Source: Lutispora sp. (GTDB taxonomy: Bacteria; Bacillota; Clostridia; Lutisporales; Lutisporaceae). From it: a stretch of DNA of 10,212 nt. The stretch spans positions 1 through 10,212 of the forward strand of contig JAUQXG010000134.1 of assembly GCA_030834765.1 (NCBI GenBank), read 5' to 3'. The position numbers and the translations under genes are program-made. The notes beneath the pieces were generated by a model, which searched no databases, had not been told where the DNA came from, and was given only the letters and a program-made list of their open reading frames with translations. This document shows, in pieces, positions 1 to 6,683 of the stretch (its first letter is position 1; each line of letters opens with the position of its first letter).

Positions 1-317
1 CTTATGAAAATCGCATGATAAACAATGTTGGGATTGAAATGGCGAGTGTAATTCCGAGCTTTCACAGCAAATACGATATATTTAATTTGGTATCTTGTAT
101 TGCACCAAGACGACTGCTTATTGTCTCTGCGGAAGATGATAAATATTCAAGAGATGCTTCATATATCGTTGAAAAAGCCAGCCCAACCTATTCAGAACTT
201 AAAGCCTTACACAACCTGCATCACAAGAGATATCAAGGCGGTCATGGATTGACGAAAGAAAGATTCGATTTTATTATAGAGTGGCTTGATTCAAATGCGA
301 AACATTGTGTAGTATAA
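1..317 (+). CDS. Alpha/beta hydrolase (dienelactone hydrolase-like), C-terminal part, open at left edge
   Basis: The frame is open from base 3 to a TAA at 315-317, so this is the 3' end of a gene that starts outside the window; the ATG at 15 is probably internal. About 104 residues are visible. The stretch CIAPRRLLIVSAEDDKYS looks like the strand and loop carrying the catalytic aspartate of an alpha/beta hydrolase. GGHGLTKERFDFIIEWL, about 50 residues later, looks like the loop with the catalytic histidine followed by the last helix. The order and spacing fit the C-terminus of dienelactone hydrolase, acetyl-xylan esterase or S9-peptidase-like enzymes. The nucleophile serine would lie upstream, so the substrate cannot be told. 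A terminator follows at 358-393, so this is the last gene of its transcript. Confidence 0.72.
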   Translation, partial: YENRMINNVGIEMASVIPSFHSKYDIFNLVSCIAPRRLLIVSAEDDKYSRDASYIVEKASPTYSELKALHNLHHKRYQGGHGLTKERFDFIIEWLDSNAKHCVV

Positions 318-357
318 GCATTTTCTACATATTGAAAGTAAATAAATTCTGAATCCT

Positions 358-393
358 AAACCTCACTAAATTCTGTGAGGTTTCTTTATTTTT
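358..393 (+). terminator. Rho-independent terminator after the hydrolase gene
   Basis: A perfect 9-bp stem (AAACCTCAC at 358-366, GTGAGGTTT at 375-383) with an 8-nt loop is followed by CTTTATTTTT. It starts 40 nt after the hydrolase stop and separates that gene from the DUF255 fragment. Confidence 0.85.
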
Positions 394-408
394 CGAAAAT
401 TTGGGTAT

Positions 409-425
409 ACTAAATCAAATTTAGT
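409..425. promoter_or_regulatory. Palindrome upstream of the DUF255 fragment, possible operator
   Basis: ACTAAAT (409-415), a CAA spacer and ATTTAGT (419-425) form a perfect 7-bp inverted repeat that ends 3 nt before the AAAGGAG ribosome site. TATACTA (405-411), which overlaps its left arm, also occurs in the palindrome in front of the full-length DUF255 gene (2047-2053). That hints that both copies were once controlled by related operators. The role is inferred from position only. Confidence 0.35.
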
Positions 426-443
426 TTGAAAGGAGTGATGCCG

Positions 444-608
444 GTGCCTACTACTGATAAAGTAGCCAATAGACTAATAAATGAAAAAAGCCCATATCTA
501 CTTCAACATGCTTATAACCCTGTTGATTGGTATGCGTGGAATGATGAAGCCTTTGCTAAAGCAAAAGCAGAAGATAAACCAATATTTTTGTCTATTGGCT
601 ACTCCTGA
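444..608 (+). pseudogene. Truncated DUF255/YyaL-like gene (N-terminal fragment only)
   Basis: This codes for about 54 residues matching the N-terminus of the full-length DUF255 protein at 2090-4138. Over the shared block from NRL to SIGYS, 37 of 46 residues are identical, including [16 protein letters not shown] and [13 protein letters not shown]. The frame then meets TGA at 606-608, exactly where the family continues with the TCHWC redox motif. The thioredoxin active site and the whole (alpha/alpha)6 barrel are therefore missing; the family normally has 600-700 residues. GTG at 444 is the best start, 8 nt after AAAGGAG (429-435); ATG at 438 is only 2 nt from that site. Synonymous differences from the full copy are many, so this is an old paralogue or remnant and not a fresh duplication. 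The residual peptide is unlikely to be functional. Confidence 0.75.
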
Positions 609-744
609 ACGGGTGCAGTTGACTATTTGCCATTGGTGGCAATCCGGTTACTAGAACCAAAACGGATGAGTAGCATGGTCTGCTTGTTTTGCCAGGCACT
701 TTGTATTTGTAGAGAAGAAACCACCGAGCTATTGGATTTTGGGC
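609..744. other. Unassigned stretch between the DUF255 fragment and the flavodoxin terminator
   Basis: No coding frame is convincing here: stops occur in all forward frames and no ribosome site is seen. It holds a small perfect hairpin, TTGCCA (627-632), TTGG, TGGCAA (637-642), and the first copy of the 20-bp repeat at 690-709. Base composition is richer in G/C than the flanking intergenic DNA. It may be the scar of whatever event cut the DUF255 gene. Confidence 0.4.
690..709 (+). repeat. Direct repeat copy 1
   Basis: TGCCAGGCACTTTGTATTTG, matching 19 of 20 bases at 1933-1952 in the same orientation. The two copies bracket the flavodoxin/TetR pair. The core GCCAGGC is a palindrome around a central A. 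Confidence 0.75.
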
Positions 745-778
745 AAAAAAATAGGGTCACGATTGATTTACCGTGACC
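745..778 (-). terminator. Rho-independent terminator of the flavodoxin-like gene
   Basis: Read on the minus strand, GGTCACG and CGTGACC form a 7-bp perfect stem (plus-strand positions 772-778 and 755-761) around a 10-nt loop, followed by CTATTTTTTT. It lies 38 nt after the minus-strand stop codon at 816-818, the normal position for that gene's terminator. Confidence 0.85.
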
Positions 779-815
779 TTATGGAGGTATGAAACTCTAG
801 TTCTCGCAAAAACCG

Positions 816-1241
816 TTATCCAATCACCTTTTCCACGAAGTCATTAACAGCGGCAAGCTGTTTGTCGGTCAAGTCGATAAAACCTTTATGGACAAACGTA
901 CCATGATTGCGCACACCGAGTTTCATAGGCAAGGTTTCGTTATGCACAGGTATCCCTTTCTCTTTAACGATAGAAGATATTCTTTTTGCTCCATCCATAA
1001 CTCCAGCAGTGGAAAAAGCGGCTACGATTTTGACTGTTGTAGCATCTAAATTTTCCAAATAACTTTTAAGGGAATCGTCTAAACCATGCGCGTAGATGCC
1101 ACCGCCGATAAATAAAAAGTCAACCGGCTCATTAAGCGGTACAGTAATCGGTTCTGCCTTGACCCCTGCTTTATTGGCGATAGCTTCCGCTACTGATTTC
1201 GTATTGCCTCCTATGGACTGATATCTGACGGCTATATTCAT
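816..1241 (-). CDS. Flavodoxin-like FMN protein
   Basis: A 141-residue protein of single-domain flavodoxin size, probably a cytosolic FMN-binding electron carrier or small oxidoreductase. The N-terminus MNIAVRYQSIGGNTKSVAEAIA matches the first strand, phosphate-binding loop and helix of flavodoxins, although the loop reads SIGGNT where S/T-x-T-G-N-T is usual. FLFIGGGIYAHG (about residues 50-61) fits the second FMN-contacting loop, and VKIVAAFSTAG a later core strand. The ATG at 1241-1239 was chosen because AAGGAGG (1254-1248) stands 6 nt upstream; a longer reading would place the promoter and operator inside the gene. It is divergent from the TetR-type gene and shares an operator with it, so that regulator probably controls it. 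Partner and substrate are unknown. Confidence 0.85.
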   Translation of the reverse strand: MNIAVRYQSIGGNTKSVAEAIANKAGVKAEPITVPLNEPVDFLFIGGGIYAHGLDDSLKSYLENLDATTVKIVAAFSTAGVMDGAKRISSIVKEKGIPVHNETLPMKLGVRNHGTFVHKGFIDLTDKQLAAVNDFVEKVIG

Positions 1242-1259
1242 TCTTATCCTCCTTGCATC

Positions 1260-1287
1260 TTGACTATAAGACAACGTGTTGTATAAT
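1260..1287 (+). promoter_or_regulatory. Predicted promoter of the TetR-type gene
   Basis: TTGACT (1260-1265), a 16-nt spacer and a perfect TATAAT (1282-1287). The -10 box lies inside the palindrome at 1278-1299. Transcription would start near 1295, leaving a leader of about 80 nt. Confidence 0.6.
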
Positions 1288-1299
1288 GAATTATACGAC
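1278..1299. promoter_or_regulatory. Palindromic operator between the flavodoxin and TetR genes
   Basis: The core is GTATAAT (1281-1287), GA, ATTATAC (1290-1296), a perfect inverted repeat. It extends to 1278-1299 with 10 of 11 positions paired if the central GA is counted as spacer and one outer pair is mismatched. Size and symmetry are typical of TetR-family operators. Because each arm is itself a TATAAT box for one strand, a bound dimer should block both promoters. Binding by the adjacent regulator is inferred from position. Confidence 0.65.
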
Positions 1300-1318
1300 T
1301 TTGTTACAAATTCATCAA
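1290..1318 (-). promoter_or_regulatory. Predicted promoter of the flavodoxin-like gene
   Basis: On the minus strand, TTGATG (1318-1313), a 17-nt spacer and a perfect TATAAT (1295-1290). The -10 box forms the right arm of the operator palindrome. Confidence 0.6.
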
Positions 1319-1373
1319 CCAACAAATTTATTTATTTTGTCGGATGATATTTTGATTGCGAAAGGGGCAAGGG

Positions 1374-1916
1374 GTGAAAAAGCAACCTGAAATAACGGAA
1401 AAAACAAGACAATCATTTATCGGCGTTTTTTGTGAACTTTATTGCCAAAAACCGATAGAGAAAATCACAGTACAGGACATTGCAAACAAGTCTGGATATA
1501 ACCGAAGTACCTTTTATCAATATTTTACCGATGTATACGATTTACTTAGCTTCGTCGAAAACGATATATTGGATTATATCCAGGAGAAATTGAAAAACAA
1601 AGAGCAAGCTGATTCACGGGATATATTCCTACTTTTCGAGGAAAAGGGGGCATATCTAAATGCTTTATTAGGTGATTACGGTAATATTCGATTTATAGAA
1701 AAGTTGAAAGGTGAATTTTTTTCTGATGGACAGAAATATTGTATCCCTAAAGATAATTCAGTAACACCATACTTATTAGAGTTTCTCATCTCAACTTCGT
1801 TTTCACTGCTTCGTCTTTGGCAGCGAAGGCAAAAAGATTTGTCCCCAGATGAATTGTTTAGCTTGATAGATATGCTATTTACTTCGGGAATATCGTCTGT
1901 AATAAAAAACTGTTAG
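1374..1916 (+). CDS. TetR/AcrR-family transcriptional regulator
   Basis: A 180-residue protein with a TetR-type DNA-binding domain at the N-terminus. The helix-turn-helix lies at about residues 31-51 (KITVQDIANKSGYNRSTFYQYF), with the usual I-A-x-x-x-G-x-x-x-x-T-F-Y-x-Y-F pattern. The rest is helical with no recognised ligand-binding motif, as in the variable C-terminal domains of the family. GTG at 1374 was chosen because AAAGGGG (1361-1367) is 6 nt upstream; a TTG at 1356 is possible but has no good ribosome site. It is divergent from the flavodoxin-like gene across a shared operator, so it most likely represses both that gene and itself. The effector is unknown. A terminator follows at 1976-2024. 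Confidence 0.88.
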   Translation: MKKQPEITEKTRQSFIGVFCELYCQKPIEKITVQDIANKSGYNRSTFYQYFTDVYDLLSFVENDILDYIQEKLKNKEQADSRDIFLLFEEKGAYLNALLGDYGNIRFIEKLKGEFFSDGQKYCIPKDNSVTPYLLEFLISTSFSLLRLWQRRQKDLSPDELFSLIDMLFTSGISSVIKNC

Positions 1917-1932
1917 TCTACTCATATTGTGG

Positions 1933-1952
1933 TGCCAGGCACTTTGCATTTG
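1933..1952 (+). repeat. Direct repeat copy 2, with near-palindromic core
   Basis: TGCCAGGCACTTTGCATTTG, one mismatch from copy 1 at 690-709. With the preceding G it contains GTGCC-A-GGCAC (1932-1942), a 5-bp inverted repeat around one base. Short dispersed repeats with such cores can be extragenic palindrome elements; I saw no transposase in the window to support a particular class. Confidence 0.7.
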
Positions 1953-1975
1953 CTTATTAATTTAATAATTATTTG

Positions 1976-2024
1976 AGTCAGTCACATTGGATACAATTTT
2001 GTATTTGATATGGCTGGTTTTTTT
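1976..2024 (+). terminator. Rho-independent terminator after the TetR-type gene
   Basis: A long RNA stem can form between 1976-1987 (AGTCAGTCACAT) and 2008-2019 (ATATGGCTGGTT), with three G-U pairs and one mismatch. It continues through G-U pairs into the perfect inner repeat ATACAA (1991-1996) and TTGTAT (1999-2004). A run of seven T follows at 2018-2024. It closes the regulator transcript and insulates the DUF255 gene. Confidence 0.75.
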
Positions 2025-2037
2025 AATATGTTCCTGT

Positions 2038-2069
2038 TAATTTGCCTATACTATAGTGTAGGTAAATTA
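2038..2069. promoter_or_regulatory. 32-bp near-perfect palindrome upstream of the DUF255 gene, probable operator
   Basis: Centred between 2053 and 2054 (ACTA|TAGT), 14 of 16 base pairs are exact and the two exceptions (2044/2063 and 2049/2058) are G-T. It contains TATACT, a possible -10 box, and ends 7 nt before the TGGAG ribosome site. Its position after a strong terminator and before the gene suggests an operator for a dimeric repressor, though I cannot name the family. An RNA hairpin in the leader is the alternative. Confidence 0.55.
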
Positions 2070-2089
2070 TATAGTTTGGAGATGAGATT

Positions 2090-4138
2090 TTGAGTGAGTA
2101 TAAGTATACTAATAGATTAGTAGATGAGAAGTCTCCTTATCTATTGCAGCATGCCCATAACCCAGTAGATTGGTATCCCTGGGGTGGAGAAGCTTTTTCC
2201 GGGGCAGTAGCCGAAGATAAGCCGATTTTCTTATCTATTGGCTATTCCACCTGTCATTGGTGCCATGTGATGGAAAGAGAGTCCTTCGAGGATGAAGAGG
2301 TGGCAGAAGTCCTTAATAAAAGCTTTATATCCATTAAAGTGGATAGAGAAGAAAGACCTGACATCGATCATATATATATGAATGTTTGTCAGGCATTGAC
2401 TGGCAGCGGTGGTTGGCCACTGACAATCATCATGACTGCAGATAAAAAGCCCTTTTTTGCTGGTACATATTTTCCAAAAAAAGATCGAATGGGCCACTCG
2501 GGTTTGATAGACATTTTAAATGAAATAACAAATCTGTGGAATCATGAAAAAGGCAAGGTTGATAAAGCTATTGATAGTATCATGCAGCATATGGAGAGCA
2601 CCTTTGAAACAACGGAGCATGGTGAAATTAGTAAAGATGTGTTAGACAAGGCCTTTCACAATTTTAAAGCAAGTTTTGATAGTCTTTATGGAGGATTTGG
2701 TAAAGCTCCAAAATTCCCAACGCCGCATAATCTATGCTTTTTACTTAGATATTACAATGAAACGAAAAATGAAGAAGCCCTATATATAGTAGAAAAAACC
2801 CTAGAGAGCATGTATAGAGGAGGCATATACGATCATATAGGCTTTGGATTTTCAAGATATTCTACAGATAGAAAGTGGCTTATACCCCACTTTGAAAAGA
2901 TGCTTTATGATAATGCTCTTATCTCTATTATATATTTAGAAGCATATCAGCTGACTAAAAAAGAAGCATACAAAGATATAGCAGAGCAAATTTTCGAATA
3001 TGTATTGAGAGATATGACATCAAAGGACGGAGCATTTTATTCGGCAGAAGATGCAGACTCCGAAGGAGAAGAAGGTAAGTTCTATGCTTGGGTGCCGGAA
3101 GAGCTTACTATGATTTTAGGCGAAAAAGATGGAAAAGCATTCGCTGCATATTTTGATATAACTGAAAGAGGAAATTTTGAGGAAGAAAACATACCTAATC
3201 TCATTAATAATGAAAGCGCTTTTCAGAAGATTGCAGCGCTTCCTATGGATGAATATCGAAAAAAGGTATTCAAGTATCGTGAAGATAGGGTACATCCATA
3301 TAAAGATGATAAAGTCTTGACAGCATGGAATGGATTGATGATAGCAGCTATGGCTTATGGAGCTAGAGTATTAGAGGACCGCCGATATAAGGTTGCAGCA
3401 GAAAATGCGGTAAGTTTTATTAAAAAACATTTAATAAGAGAAGATGGGAGACTTCTGGCAAGATATAGAGACGGAGAAGCTGCATATCCAGCCTACATAG
3501 ATGATTATGCCTTTCTTATTTGGGGTTTAATCGAGTTATATGAAACAACTTTTGTTTTAGATTATTTAGAATTTGCATTAAAATTGACTGAAGATATGAT
3601 AAAATACTTTTATGATGAGAGAAGCGGAGGTTTCTATATATATGGCAGTGATTCAGAAGAACTGATTTCAAGGCCTAAGGATATTTATGATGGCGCTACA
3701 CCATCGGGGAATTCAGTAGCAACTCTAAATCTATTGCGATTAAGCAGGATCACAGGAAGAAGTGAACTAGAGGATATGGCCCATAGACAGTTTCGTGCCT
3801 TTAGCAAGAGCATAGAGCATTATCCATCTGCATACTCCCATTTTATGATGGCAGTAATCAATGGATATTCAAAAGCCAGAGAAATTGTTATCGTAGGAAA
3901 AAGAGATGATGAATCAACCCAAAAACTTATGGACAAAATAAATAGCAGCTATATGCCAAATACCGTTACAGTTTTTAAAGATATAAATGAGGATCAGACC
4001 AAAATCAATAAGCTTATTAATTATATAAAGCACCACGGAGAGGTAGGTAACAAGGGGACAGCATATGTATGTGAAGGATATGCATGCAAAGCACCTGTAA
4101 ACAACGTAAAAGATTTAGAAAAAGTTTTAAATAGTTAA
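2090..4138 (+). CDS. DUF255/YyaL-like thioredoxin-fold protein with (alpha/alpha)6-barrel domain
   Basis: A 682-residue protein, full length for the family that includes Bacillus YyaL and animal spermatogenesis-associated protein 20. The N-terminal thioredoxin-like domain (about residues 1-175) carries T-C55-H-W-C58-H-V-M, then [11 protein letters not shown] (83-93) and [15 protein letters not shown] (108-129). The rest resembles the six-hairpin barrel of N-acylglucosamine 2-epimerase and glycosidase folds: [15 protein letters not shown] (201-215), [32 protein letters not shown] (245-276), [13 protein letters not shown] (317-329) and [12 protein letters not shown] (406-417). No signal peptide or membrane segment is seen, so it is likely cytosolic. 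The biochemical function of the family is not settled. The start is TTG at 2090, 8 nt after TGGAG (2077-2081). The hemerythrin gene follows 16 nt after the stop, probably in the same operon. Confidence 0.92.
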   Translation: MSEYKYTNRLVDEKSPYLLQHAHNPVDWYPWGGEAFSGAVAEDKPIFLSIGYSTCHWCHVMERESFEDEEVAEVLNKSFISIKVDREERPDIDHIYMNVCQALTGSGGWPLTIIMTADKKPFFAGTYFPKKDRMGHSGLIDILNEITNLWNHEKGKVDKAIDSIMQHMESTFETTEHGEISKDVLDKAFHNFKASFDSLYGGFGKAPKFPTPHNLCFLLRYYNETKNEEALYIVEKTLESMYRGGIYDHIGFGFSRYSTDRKWLIPHFEKMLYDNALISIIYLEAYQLTKKEAYKDIAEQIFEYVLRDMTSKDGAFYSAEDADSEGEEGKFYAWVPEELTMILGEKDGKAFAAYFDITERGNFEEENIPNLINNESAFQKIAALPMDEYRKKVFKYREDRVHPYKDDKVLTAWNGLMIAAMAYGARVLEDRRYKVAAENAVSFIKKHLIREDGRLLARYRDGEAAYPAYIDDYAFLIWGLIELYETTFVLDYLEFALKLTEDMIKYFYDERSGGFYIYGSDSEELISRPKDIYDGATPSGNSVATLNLLRLSRITGRSELEDMAHRQFRAFSKSIEHYPSAYSHFMMAVINGYSKAREIVIVGKRDDESTQKLMDKINSSYMPNTVTVFKDINEDQTKINKLINYIKHHGEVGNKGTAYVCEGYACKAPVNNVKDLEKVLNS

Positions 4139-4154
4139 ATTTGGAGGTCAGACA

Positions 4155-4706
4155 ATGAATTCAATTGATTTAATGGTTAAAGAACATACCTATATAAAAA
4201 GAATGCTTTCCGTGGTAAGAAAACTGTGCATTGCATTAGTTAATGGCAATGAAGTGGATCAGGTGGTTTTCAAAAAAGCCATTGATTTTATCAGAAACTA
4301 TGCAGATAAGCATCATCATGGCAAAGAAGAAGATATTTTATTTGAGCAGATGAAAAATGATGCAGGAACGCAGCCAGGAGCAGCAGCGTTGCTTGGAATG
4401 TATACGGAGCATAATATGGGCAGAGCATTTATCGGAAATTTAGAGATGGCACTGAATAAATATAGCCAGGGAGACAAGGATTCAAAAGTTGATATTATAG
4501 CTAATGCCATCGCATACACAGATTTACTTCATAGACATATCGATACAGAAGATGGAGCATTATATAAATTTGCAGCCGCTAAGCTTAGTGACCATAGCAA
4601 AGAAGAGGTAGAGAGAAGATGTAATGAACTAGAGAAAGATGCCAATGAAAAACATGTACAAGAAAAATACCTAGCTATCCTTGAAGAGCTAGAATCAATT
4701 GTTTAA
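4155..4706 (+). CDS. Hemerythrin HHE domain protein
   Basis: A 183-residue soluble helical protein with the metal-ligand pattern of HHE hemerythrins: H11 in VKEHTYIKRML, H53-H55 and E58/E59 in DKHHHGKEEDILF, H86 in YTEHNMGR, and H126/H128 with E132 in LHRHIDTEDGALYKFA. Members bind a di-iron centre and are linked to oxygen, nitric oxide or iron handling. DKHHHGKEEDILF and HIDTEDGALY sit on the expected helices. GGAGG (4143-4147) lies 7 nt before the ATG. The gap to the DUF255 stop is 16 nt with no promoter, so the two genes are probably co-transcribed, suggesting a shared role in redox or oxygen stress. It ends two bases before the shared bidirectional terminator. Confidence 0.9.
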   Translation: MNSIDLMVKEHTYIKRMLSVVRKLCIALVNGNEVDQVVFKKAIDFIRNYADKHHHGKEEDILFEQMKNDAGTQPGAAALLGMYTEHNMGRAFIGNLEMALNKYSQGDKDSKVDIIANAIAYTDLLHRHIDTEDGALYKFAAAKLSDHSKEEVERRCNELEKDANEKHVQEKYLAILEELESIV

Positions 4707-4708
4707 AA

Positions 4709-4753
4709 CAATAGGTAGAATGAATAACCTTAGGTTATTCATTCTACCTATTG
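4709..4753. terminator. Bidirectional terminator, 22-bp perfect inverted repeat
   Basis: Arms at 4709-4730 and 4732-4753 are perfectly complementary around a single central base. On the plus strand the repeat is followed by GATCTTTTAT, on the minus strand by TTTTAAAC. It lies between the convergent hemerythrin and NUDIX genes and can end both transcripts. The NUDIX stop codon (4750-4748) lies inside the right arm. Confidence 0.85.
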
Positions 4754-5368
4754 ATCTTTTATACACTGAATAAAATGATATATTATTCTTGCGGTAATTC
4801 CCCAAATAACTTTTCCTTCATATTCATAAAAGTATGTTGGATATGTACCCTTAGCCCAAGGATAATTTTTTCCTTTTGGTATTAAAGAAAAGGGAAAATC
4901 TTCTTCTACGCTGATATTTACATTGGTTTTATAATATAAAGGTTGATTATCTATGAAAAATGATAGAGGCACAAGAAAAACTTCTTTTACTTCATCGGTA
5001 CTGAAAGTATTTATATAATTACTAATAAATCCTGCAAAAGGATAAATAATAGTATTAAAGGGGGTTATCACTGTATCTAGTTGAGTAATGATATCAATGT
5101 TGGCCTCATCGATATTTAGTTCCTCACAGGTTTCACGGATTGCAGCTTCGACTTTAGTTTCTTCCTCTTCAATTCTGCCGCCCGGAAAACAAATTTCACT
5201 GGGCTGTTTATCAAGATGATCCGATCTGACCTCAAATAAAACATGATAATTTTGCTGCTGCTTTATAAGGGGTAAAAATACAGAGAATTTTTTATAATGT
5301 TCCAGATCTGATATATCAACTTCACGGTCTTTTAACTTTAAAATACGGTTTAACAAAATATCACCCAC
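4748..5368 (-). CDS. NUDIX hydrolase, CoA pyrophosphatase-like
   Basis: A 206-residue protein. VLFEVRSDHLDKQPSEICFPGGRIEEEE resembles the signature before and into the NUDIX box of CoA pyrophosphatases of the NudL/YeaB group (RSxxL...FPGG). The NUDIX box follows as G-x5-E-x7-R-E-T-C-E-E-L-N-I: the metal-binding REtcEE core is intact, while the usual hydrophobic residue after RE is T and the usual glycine is N. The expected activity is hydrolysis of CoA or a related nucleoside diphosphate derivative in the cytosol, with Mg2+ or Mn2+. The GTG at 5368-5366 lacks a clear ribosome site, so the exact start is uncertain. It has its own predicted promoter at 5400-5429 and converges on the hemerythrin gene. 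Confidence 0.87.
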   Translation of the reverse strand: MGDILLNRILKLKDREVDISDLEHYKKFSVFLPLIKQQQNYHVLFEVRSDHLDKQPSEICFPGGRIEEEETKVEAAIRETCEELNIDEANIDIITQLDTVITPFNTIIYPFAGFISNYINTFSTDEVKEVFLVPLSFFIDNQPLYYKTNVNISVEEDFPFSLIPKGKNYPWAKGTYPTYFYEYEGKVIWGITARIIYHFIQCIKDQ

Positions 5369-5399
5369 TAAGTGTATTCAATCATTGCATAATAAGTAT

Positions 5400-5429
5400 A
5401 TTATAAAGCCGATAACTATTAGTATTCAA
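5400..5429 (-). promoter_or_regulatory. Predicted promoter of the NUDIX gene
   Basis: On the minus strand, TTGAAT (5429-5424), an 18-nt spacer and a perfect TATAAT (5405-5400), about 30 nt before the GTG start. Confidence 0.55.
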
Positions 5430-5468
5430 TATATATATAATAAATGTGAAGCAGATTTATAAATAGTA

Positions 5469-5498
5469 TTGGATAATTTATATAAACAATGTTAAAAT
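5469..5498 (+). promoter_or_regulatory. Predicted promoter of the serine operon
   Basis: TTGGAT (5469-5474), an 18-nt spacer and TAAAAT (5493-5498). The leader would be about 85 nt. I looked for T-box or riboswitch signatures in it and saw none. Confidence 0.5.
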
Positions 5499-5589
5499 TT
5501 ATATGGTAATCCTTTAAAAATCAGTAGCTGGAGATTGTATAAGCACATTTGTCAGCTGCATAAAAACAATATATTTAAGGAGGAAAAAA

Positions 5590-6669
5590 ATGCATAAAAA
5601 ATTATTTATACCAGGACCAATCGATGTTCGTGAGGATGTACTTCAAAAGATGGCGACTCCACAAATAGGTCATCGTACAAAAGAAGCAACAGCTTTACAA
5701 AAAAGTATATCAGAAAAATTACAAAAACTATTCTATACAGAAAATACAATCATATTATCAACTTCATCAGGAAGCGGACTTATGGAAGGTTCTATCAGAT
5801 GCTGCACAAGAAAAAGAGCTGCAGTATTTTCAGTAGGTGCTTTTGGAGACAGATGGTACAAGATGGCTAAAGCAAATGGAGTTCCAGCTGATAAAATTTC
5901 TTCAACACCAGGTAACCCTACAACAGTTGAGATGGTGGATGAAGCACTTGCAACAGGAAAATATGATGTAATCACTGTTACTCAAAATGAAACATCAGCA
6001 GGAATTATGAATCCAGTTGAAGAGATAGGTGCACTTTTAAAGGCAAAATATCCAGAAGTTCTTTATTTAATAGATACAGTAAGCTCAATGGGCGGAACAA
6101 AAATAGAAGTTGATAAGATTGGTGCCGATGTTTGTATCACATCAACTCAAAAGTGCCTAGGACTTCCAGCTGGACTTTCTGTTTGCTCTGTATCAGAAAG
6201 AGCAATAGAAGCAGCGAGACAGGTAGAAAACAGAGGTTTATACTTTGATTTAGTTGAGCTTTATGATTTTGTACATAAAAAACCTTATCAATATCCATCC
6301 ACTCCAGCATTGCCACATATGTTTGCTCTTGATTATCAGATGGATAAAATACTTGAAGAAGGCTTGGATAATAGATTTGCTCGTCATATAGAAATGGCAG
6401 AATATATTCGTAACTGGGCAAGAAAGCATTTTGAATTATTTGTAGAAGATAAAAAATACCTTTCAAATACACTTACTACTATTAAGAATACAAAAGGTAT
6501 TGATATAAGCGATCTAAATAAGAAGCTAGGAGAAAGAGGTTTTGTTATTTCAAATGGTTATGGAGACTTAAAGGATGTAACATTTAGAATATCTCACATG
6601 GGAGATTATACGCTGGATGAAATAAAAGAGTTAATAGCAAATATAAATGACATACTAGGCTTAGAATAG
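5590..6669 (+). CDS. Class V PLP-dependent aminotransferase (serine/alanine-glyoxylate type, likely SerC role)
   Basis: A 359-residue cytosolic PLP enzyme of the small-subunit class V aminotransferases. Visible marks are FIPGPIDVREDV and GHRT near the N-terminus, TSSGSGLMEG (58-67) in the phosphate-binding region, TQNETSAG (131-138), IDTVSSMGG with D162 for the pyridine nitrogen, and STQK with K188 as the PLP lysine. The family includes alanine- and serine-glyoxylate aminotransferases, and some archaeal members act on 3-phosphohydroxypyruvate. The next gene, 14 nt away, encodes 3-phosphoglycerate dehydrogenase, so I infer that this enzyme makes phosphoserine in place of classical SerC. AAGGAGG (5577-5583) is 6 nt before the ATG. 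It is the first gene of a three-gene operon. Confidence 0.9.
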   Translation: MHKKLFIPGPIDVREDVLQKMATPQIGHRTKEATALQKSISEKLQKLFYTENTIILSTSSGSGLMEGSIRCCTRKRAAVFSVGAFGDRWYKMAKANGVPADKISSTPGNPTTVEMVDEALATGKYDVITVTQNETSAGIMNPVEEIGALLKAKYPEVLYLIDTVSSMGGTKIEVDKIGADVCITSTQKCLGLPAGLSVCSVSERAIEAARQVENRGLYFDLVELYDFVHKKPYQYPSTPALPHMFALDYQMDKILEEGLDNRFARHIEMAEYIRNWARKHFELFVEDKKYLSNTLTTIKNTKGIDISDLNKKLGERGFVISNGYGDLKDVTFRISHMGDYTLDEIKELIANINDILGLE

Positions 6670-6683
6670 GAGGGCTAAAGAAA

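Noticed and set aside
628..639. TGCCATTGGTGG looks like the codons for C-H-W of the DUF255 redox motif, as if the cut gene resumed after about 20 inserted bases.
   Set aside because: Similarity ends after about 12 bases, the frame then meets stops, and the same bases are part of a small perfect hairpin, so chance is as likely.
1242..1325. A longer start for the flavodoxin-like gene, adding 28 residues.
   Set aside because: The extension covers the promoter and operator, lacks a ribosome site and does not look like flavodoxin sequence; the ATG at 1241 has AAGGAGG at ideal spacing.
5499..5589. A possible T-box or riboswitch in the leader of the serine operon.
   Set aside because: No T-box TGGNACCGCG-like element and no terminator hairpin with T-run is present; only weak short pairings are seen.
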